Assembly: GCA_900552075.1 (NCBI GenBank)
Contig: URYL01000011.1
Location: 1 to 64,000 of the forward strand
Direction: 5' to 3'
DNA: 64,000 bases
Source of the DNA: an uncultured Bacteroides sp.
GTDB taxonomy: Bacteria > Bacteroidota > Bacteroidia > Bacteroidales > Bacteroidaceae
Position 1 is the first letter of the stretch; each line of letters starts with the position of its first letter. Position numbers and translations under genes: made by a program. The notes beneath the pieces are model-generated. The model did not search any database and had not been told where the DNA came from. It saw only the letters and a list, made by a program, of their open reading frames with translations. Shown here piece by piece: positions 60,155-64,000 of the stretch.

Positions 60155-60419
60155 CTTGTGAGCCCACCTGCGCATTCAGGTTGCGAATCAGCATCTCCCG
60201 CCCCATCATCAGCTCCTGCCGGATGACCGACGAAGAAAGACTGACATAAAGCACCTGATTCTTAATAAACAGATTCGTGGTGTAACGGGTAATGACCGGC
60301 CCCACTACATCCTTCCAGGCATCCACCAGACGGTATTCGTTCAAGGGCGTCTCCAGCCCCTGCTGGCGAAGGAACTGCCGGAGCACATCACCTATCTGTT
60401 CCGTATTATTCCGCTTCAT
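60129..60419 (-). CDS. DUF721/DciA-like protein
   Basis: 96 residues from the ATG at 60419 (MKRNNTEQIGDVLRQFLRQQ), start chosen because the longer frame reaches deep into recF. The sequence LNEYRLVDAWKDVVGPVITR, then NLFIKNQVLYVSLSSSVIRQ and ELMMGREMLIRNLNAQVG, is the DUF721 pattern. Members include DciA, which helps load the replicative helicase in bacteria lacking DnaC; here that is a family inference. It overlaps recF by 14 bases and is cotranscribed with it, and recF-dciA neighbours are common. Its tail overlaps the cyclo-ligase gene on the other strand. Confidence 0.88.
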   Translation of the reverse strand: MKRNNTEQIGDVLRQFLRQQGLETPLNEYRLVDAWKDVVGPVITRYTTNLFIKNQVLYVSLSSSVIRQELMMGREMLIRNLNAQVGSQVIVNIVFH

Positions 60420-61527
60420 ACCCTTCCTTTCGTTCGGAAACTTCTCCGTTTTCCACCTCAAACAGTTTATAGTCTCCCTCAATCTTTTTCAAAATGCGGT
60501 CCAAGTGGTCGCGGTTGGTGTCCGTAATAAAAATCTGTCCGAAATTGTCACCGGCCACCAGCTTTACAATCTGCTCCACCCGAAGAGCATCCAGCTTGTC
60601 GAAAATGTCGTCCAGCAGAATCAACGGTGTGGTACCGCTTCCCGTACGTTTCAAGAACTCAAACTGGGCCAGCTTAAGAGCAATCAAATACGTTTTATTC
60701 TGCCCTTGCGAGCCTTCCCGCTTCATGGGGAACTCTCCCAACTGCATAATCAGGTCGTCTTTGTGGATACCCTTCAGAGAAAATCCCATCACCCGGTCCC
60801 GCTGACGATTTTCACGCAGTAGCGTCAGCAAGTCTCCCTCCGCCGCATGTGACTGATACGACAGTTTCACCTGCTCCCGGTTCTGGGAAATATAGGCATA
60901 ATACGACTGGAAAATTGGAATAAACTCCTCGATAAACTGCCGACGCTTGCGAAACACCACTTCCCCCGTAGAAGCCATCATCTCCTCCCACACGTTCATC
61001 AGCTCCTCATCCGGTTCCAGTTCCGCTTTCAACAACGTATTCCGCTGCAACAGCGCCTTATTGTAGCGAATCAACGCATCCAGATATTCCCGGTCGAACT
61101 GCGAAATCACCACGTCCATGAAGCGTCTGCGCTCTTCACTTCCCCCCGCAATGAGCAGCGTATCGGCCGGTGAAACCATGACCAGCGGAATCAGTCCGAT
61201 GTGATCCGACAAACGGGTATATTCCTTCTTATTCCGTTTGAACTGCTTCTTCTGACGACGTTTCAACCCACAATACACTTCCTCTGGATCGCCTCCGTCC
61301 GTTTCATAAAATCCCTGTAGCACAAAGAAATCCTGCTCATGTCGGATATTCTGAGAATCAATAGGGTTGGTCGCACTCTTGCAGAAAGAAAGATAATACA
61401 CGGCATCCATCAGGTTGGTCTTCCCCATCCCATTCTTGCCGATAATGCAGTTCATTTTATGGGAAAAAGTCAGTTCCGCCTGCTCCAGATTCTTATAGTT
61501 TACGATTGAAATGCGTTTAAGCCACAT
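60406..61527 (-). CDS. recF: DNA replication and repair protein RecF
   Basis: 373-residue SMC-like ATPase that helps load RecA at single-strand gaps. Walker A IGKNGMGKTNLMDAVYYLSF at the N-terminus, DNA-binding helical middle (about 150-260), ABC signature region LSLKGIHKDDLIMQLG..., Walker B LILLDDIFDKLDALRVEQIV. Normal length. Divergent from the TPR gene with -7 boxes on both strands (61550-61557 minus, 61621-61628 plus). It is separate from dnaA in this genome. Confidence 0.95.
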   Translation of the reverse strand: MWLKRISIVNYKNLEQAELTFSHKMNCIIGKNGMGKTNLMDAVYYLSFCKSATNPIDSQNIRHEQDFFVLQGFYETDGGDPEEVYCGLKRRQKKQFKRNKKEYTRLSDHIGLIPLVMVSPADTLLIAGGSEERRRFMDVVISQFDREYLDALIRYNKALLQRNTLLKAELEPDEELMNVWEEMMASTGEVVFRKRRQFIEEFIPIFQSYYAYISQNREQVKLSYQSHAAEGDLLTLLRENRQRDRVMGFSLKGIHKDDLIMQLGEFPMKREGSQGQNKTYLIALKLAQFEFLKRTGSGTTPLILLDDIFDKLDALRVEQIVKLVAGDNFGQIFITDTNRDHLDRILKKIEGDYKLFEVENGEVSERKEGYEAE

Positions 61528-61549
61528 AAAACTCTTGTTATTTAGAATA

Positions 61550-61557
61550 CAAAATTA
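61550..61557 (-). promoter_or_regulatory. recF: -7 box for recF
   Basis: Minus strand TAATTTTG, 23 bases before the ATG. Confidence 0.4.
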
Positions 61558-61620
61558 ACAATAAAAGCAAGATTCATTAAAAAAACTGCCCGCAAATTTC
61601 ATTTATAAGTATAAATAAAC

Positions 61621-61628
61621 TACTTTTG
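61621..61628 (+). promoter_or_regulatory. -7 box for TPR membrane protein gene
   Basis: TACTTTTG matches TAnnTTTG, 47 bases before the ATG at 61675. Confidence 0.45.
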
Positions 61629-61674
61629 CTGTCCGAATAAGTGGATTTTGAAAATAATAAAAAACAAATATCAA

Positions 61675-62352
61675 ATGACTGAACAAAAACACACTCATGA
61701 CCCATTGAATGTAGACGAAGCGCTCAGCACTTCCGAAGCATTTCTGCTCAAAAACAAGAATTTACTGTTAGGTATAGTAATCGCCTTGGTTGTCATTGTT
61801 GGAGGTTACCTCGGATACAAGCATTTCATTGCGGAACCCAACGAATTGAAAGCCTCTGAAGCCATTTTCAAAGGCGAACAATATTTTGGAGCCGACAACT
61901 TTGAAGTGGCACTGAAAGGCGACAGCTTGGGCTATGCAGGTTTCGTCAAACTGGCAGACCAGTTTAGCGGTACAGATGCTGGCAACCTGGCCAACGCATA
62001 CGCAGGTCTTTGCTATGCACAGCTCGGCAAATACGAAGATGCCATCAAATACTTGGACAAATTCAGCGGAAACGACCTGCTGGTAGCTCCTTCCGTAATG
62101 GGAGCTCTGGGAAACTGCTATGCACAGGTAGGTCAGCTTGACAAGGCTGTAGCTACTTTACTGAAAGCAGCTGAACGTGCCAACAGCATGTCACTGAGTC
62201 CGATTTACTTAATTCAGGCCGGACAGATTCTGGAAAAACAAGGCAAGAATGTAGAAGCCGTAGACGCTTACAAGCAGGTGAAGAACAAATACGGTAATTC
62301 TTACCAGGCTATGGATATCGACAAGTACATCGAACGTGCTTCTCTGAAATAA
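61675..62352 (+). CDS. Membrane-anchored tetratricopeptide-repeat protein
   Basis: 225 residues from ATG 61675 (MTEQKHTHDPLNVDEALSTS); an in-frame TTG upstream lacks support. One transmembrane helix at about 33-53 (NLLLGIVIALVVIVGGYLGY), then four to five TPR-type repeats across about 70-215 (AGNLANAYAGLCYAQLGKYE, DLLVAPSVMGALGNCYAQVG, SLSPIYLIQAGQILEKQGKN). It resembles the YfgM type of periplasmic TPR protein in layout, a partner of the SecYEG translocon in E. coli, but the similarity is by layout only. It precedes ribH with a strong terminator between. Confidence 0.85.
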   Translation: MTEQKHTHDPLNVDEALSTSEAFLLKNKNLLLGIVIALVVIVGGYLGYKHFIAEPNELKASEAIFKGEQYFGADNFEVALKGDSLGYAGFVKLADQFSGTDAGNLANAYAGLCYAQLGKYEDAIKYLDKFSGNDLLVAPSVMGALGNCYAQVGQLDKAVATLLKAAERANSMSLSPIYLIQAGQILEKQGKNVEAVDAYKQVKNKYGNSYQAMDIDKYIERASLK

Positions 62353-62400
62353 TTTCAACGAACATACTTCTATTATTATAAAAGAGTATCATCATTCAGG

Positions 62401-62464
62401 CCGGACCGAAAAACTCACAAGCATCTGCGGATGTACTCCAGTTTTTCGGTCCGGTTCATTTTTT
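62401..62464 (+). terminator. Terminator after TPR gene
   Basis: 15-bp perfect stem CCGGACCGAAAAACT (62401-62415) with AGTTTTTCGGTCCGG (62440-62454), then a T-run at 62459-62464; a small inner hairpin lies in the loop. Confidence 0.85.
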
Positions 62465-62491
62465 ATGTATAACCCTTAACACACAACGAAT

Positions 62492-62986
62492 ATGGCAACA
62501 GCTTATCACAATCTTTCTGATTACGATTTTAATTCCGTACCCGACGCTTCACAAATGCGTTTCGGAATTGTAGTGTCTGAATGGAATCACAATATCACAG
62601 GTGCCCTGCTCGACGGCGCGGTCCGCACCCTGAAAAAACATGGAGCCAAAGACGAAAACATCCTGGTTTATCCGGTGCCAGGCAGTTTTGAACTGACTTT
62701 CGGTTCTGCACAACTTATCAAAAGTGGAAAGGTAGATGCAGTCATCGCATTAGGCTGCGTAGTTCGTGGCGATACCCCCCATTTTGACTATGTATGCGCC
62801 GGTGCCACACAAGGCATTACTGAACTGAACGCAACCACCGACACGCCAGTGATTTATGGCCTGATTACCACCAACAACATGCAACAGGCAGAAGATCGCG
62901 CAGGCGGCAAATTGGGGAATAAAGGTGACGAATGCGCAGTCACAGCGATAAAAATGATTGATTTTGTTTGCAAGTTAAAAAAATAA
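62492..62986 (+). CDS. ribH: 6,7-dimethyl-8-ribityllumazine synthase
   Basis: 164 residues. Condenses 5-amino-6-ribitylaminouracil with 3,4-dihydroxybutanone phosphate in riboflavin synthesis; cytoplasmic icosahedral shell enzyme. Motifs: FGIVVSEWNHNITGALLDGA, VYPVPGSFELTFGSAQLIKS, ALGCVVRGDTPHFDYVCAGA with the catalytic His, and LGNKGDECAVTAIKMIDFVC near the end. The start at 62492 (MATAYHNLSDYDFNSVPDAS) is the natural one. The tRNA operon promoter overlaps its last codons. Confidence 0.96.
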   Translation: MATAYHNLSDYDFNSVPDASQMRFGIVVSEWNHNITGALLDGAVRTLKKHGAKDENILVYPVPGSFELTFGSAQLIKSGKVDAVIALGCVVRGDTPHFDYVCAGATQGITELNATTDTPVIYGLITTNNMQQAEDRAGGKLGNKGDECAVTAIKMIDFVCKLKK

Positions 62987-62997
62987 TCGTACCTTTG
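62967..62997 (+). promoter_or_regulatory. Promoter of tRNA-Tyr/tRNA-Gly operon
   Basis: TTTG (62967-62970), 19-base spacer, TACCTTTG (62990-62997): exact consensus and spacing, lying over the 3' end of ribH. The first tRNA begins 41 bases after the -7 box. Confidence 0.75.
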
Positions 62998-63037
62998 CAA
63001 CGCGATTGAGAAAAGCACTAAATTCTTGATTGTGGAC

Positions 63038-63123
63038 GGGCAAATACCAGAGTGGCCAAATGGGGCAGACTGTAAATCTGCTGGCTTACGCCTTCGGTGG
63101 TTCGAATCCATCTTTGCCCACCA
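63038..63123 (+). tRNA. tRNA-Tyr (GTA), copy 1
   Basis: 86 bases with long variable arm; acceptor GGGCAAA/TTTGCCC, anticodon loop with GTA, encoded CCA at 63121-63123. First unit of a 182-base tandem duplication. Confidence 0.95.
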
Positions 63124-63128
63124 AATTT

Positions 63129-63201
63129 GCGGAAGTAGCTCAGTTGATAGAGCATTAGCCTTCCAAGCTGAGGGTCGCGGGTTTGAGTCCCGTCTTCCGC
63201 T
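63129..63201 (+). tRNA. tRNA-Gly (TCC), copy 1
   Basis: 73 bases; acceptor GCGGAAG/CTTCCGC, anticodon loop CTTCCAA with TCC, T-arm GCGGGTTTGAGTCCCGT, discriminator T. The CCA is not encoded. Confidence 0.95.
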
Positions 63202-63219
63202 CTTTTTTGAAATTCTGTC

Positions 63220-63305
63220 GGGCAAGTACCAGAGTGGCCAAATGGGGCAGACTGTAAATCTGCTGGCTTACGCCTTCGGTGGTTCGAATCCATCTTTGCC
63301 CACCA
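63220..63305 (+). tRNA. tRNA-Tyr (GTA), copy 2
   Basis: Same as copy 1 except G instead of A at acceptor position 7 (GGGCAAG against TTTGCCC, a G-T pair). Encoded CCA at 63303-63305. Confidence 0.94.
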
Positions 63306-63310
63306 AATTT

Positions 63311-63383
63311 GCGGAAGTAGCTCAGTTGATAGAGCATTAGCCTTCCAAGCTGAGGGTCGCGGGTTTGAGTCCCGTCTTCCGCT
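63311..63383 (+). tRNA. tRNA-Gly (TCC), copy 2
   Basis: Identical to 63129-63201, displaced by 182 bases. Followed by the terminator at 63391-63420. Confidence 0.95.
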
Positions 63384-63390
63384 CTTTGAG

Positions 63391-63420
63391 AGATTGTCTT
63401 TCAAAAGACAATCTTTTTTT
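63391..63420 (+). terminator. Terminator of the tRNA operon
   Basis: AGATTGTCTT, 4-base loop, AAGACAATCT, then TTTTTT: 10-bp perfect stem. Confidence 0.85.
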
Positions 63421-63512
63421 ATACCCTTTTCTCGCATCACACAAAATGGCTGAAAAGCAGCTTTCACCCACTTTCCAGCCATTCTTATTCTTTTCGATAC
63501 AAACGAAAACGT

Positions 63513-64000
63513 TTATTGGACACCCTTTCTGACTCTTCTCAGGATATCCTGCATCTTAAACACCACCTCCGGATATTCAACGGCTACGTTCTGCTGCTCA
63601 TGGGCATCGTCCACCAACTTATACAACTGAGGCGCCGTATTGTTGCCCGATTCAATTTCCGGCACCCAAGGCACTCCCACAGGTCCGTCGCTCGGCTCAA
63701 TGTATTTCCAGTCCTTCGTGCGTACCGACAAGGTGTGGTTGTACGATTGTTCCACCACCCATTCTCTGCCCTTCGTGTCCTTTCCCAGCAAGGTATTCAG
63801 GTAATCACCGCTGTCCGGTGCACTTCCCTTGGGAAGCACAGCCCCCACGAGTTGTCCCAACGACTTCATGATATCAATCTGCGAAACCAATGCGTCGGAT
63901 GTGCCCGCTTTCCGGATTTCGGCAGGCCATGACACGATGAACGGAATTCGGGTTCCCCCTTCAAACGCACTGTACTTATTCCCTCTCAGCCCGCCGGTAG
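63513..64000 (-). CDS. Sulfatase (arylsulfatase family S1), C-terminal part
   Basis: The minus-strand frame runs from a stop at 63513 to the window edge with no start, so only the last 162 or so codons are present. The segment GLRGNKYSAFEGGTRIPFIV followed by SWPAEIRKAGTSDALVSQID is the C-terminal half of type I sulfatases, whose active site (formylglycine Cys/Ser in C-x-P-S-R) would lie outside. WVVEQSYNHTLSVRTKDWKY and QLYKLVDDAHEQQNVA are the usual C-subdomain with its desulfation pocket. Bacteroidetes sulfatases act on sulfated host or algal glycans; the substrate is not inferable. Confidence 0.9.
   Translation of the reverse strand, partial: TGGLRGNKYSAFEGGTRIPFIVSWPAEIRKAGTSDALVSQIDIMKSLGQLVGAVLPKGSAPDSGDYLNTLLGKDTKGREWVVEQSYNHTLSVRTKDWKYIEPSDGPVGVPWVPEIESGNNTAPQLYKLVDDAHEQQNVAVEYPEVVFKMQDILRRVRKGVQ

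Noticed and set aside
63018..63482. 154-codon frame on the minus strand with repeated RRDSNPRPSAWKANALS
   Set aside because: This is the reverse-strand reading of the tRNA-Tyr and tRNA-Gly genes, a well-known type of false protein.

Overview
The window is a piece of a Bacteroidota chromosome, most likely Bacteroidales and family Bacteroidaceae (Bacteroides or Phocaeicola type). The evidence is SusC/SusD pairs, DUF4493 and PCMD surface lipoproteins, the fused malic enzyme/phosphotransacetylase, and Bacteroides-type promoters (TTTG, about 19-20 bases, TAnnTTTG) ahead of many genes. Shine-Dalgarno sequences are mostly weak. The exact species cannot be read from the sequence alone.

Layout. 1-4364 (minus): RND efflux pump (partial inner-membrane transporter plus adaptor lipoprotein). 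4685-8751 (plus): maeB, a 59-residue two-helix membrane protein, and a glutamate dehydrogenase. 8973-18208 (minus): six-gene operon of cell-surface lipoproteins (DUF4493 and/or PCMD domains) with two related small outer-membrane barrels. 18481-20400 (plus): a PCMD lipoprotein and a barrel. 20475-22046 (minus): another PCMD lipoprotein. 22337-25684 (plus): a plug-and-barrel outer-membrane protein and an AraC regulator. 25736-25867: six palindromes at an exact 22-base period. 25883-36120 (plus): a glycan-utilisation locus with a membrane-spanning AraC-type sensor that lacks a kinase, a GH31 glycosidase, SusC and SusD. 36222-39188 (minus): a two-receiver/PEP-synthase-N-domain protein. 39398-40735: a second glutamate dehydrogenase. 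40961-41145: two tRNA-His genes. 41233-47026: folD, an amidase, an MCE protein, dnaA and a nitroreductase. 47361-51049: class II ribonucleotide reductase, folB and a HAD phosphatase, followed by a second 22-base palindrome array (51091-51199). 51211-61527: Sel1 protein, mnmA, marC, a Crp/Fnr regulator, and a five-gene run from an M3 peptidase to 5-formyl-THF cyclo-ligase, then dciA-like and recF. 61675-62986: TPR membrane protein and ribH. 63038-63383: duplicated tRNA-Tyr/tRNA-Gly pair. The right edge cuts a sulfatase.

How it fits together. Housekeeping genes for nitrogen and carbon metabolism, folate, flavin, DNA replication and repair flank an accessory block of about 27 kb (8973-36120) devoted to the outer surface. 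The two glutamate dehydrogenase paralogues and the metabolic genes next to them bracket that block. The likeliest under-described system is the PCMD/DUF4493 lipoprotein cluster. Its two divergent control regions (18209-18480 and 22047-22336) share a 71-base ungapped promoter block and an exact 19-base motif, so the separate transcripts probably form one regulon with dedicated small barrels. The 22-base palindrome arrays are the other structure not explained by ordinary gene content.
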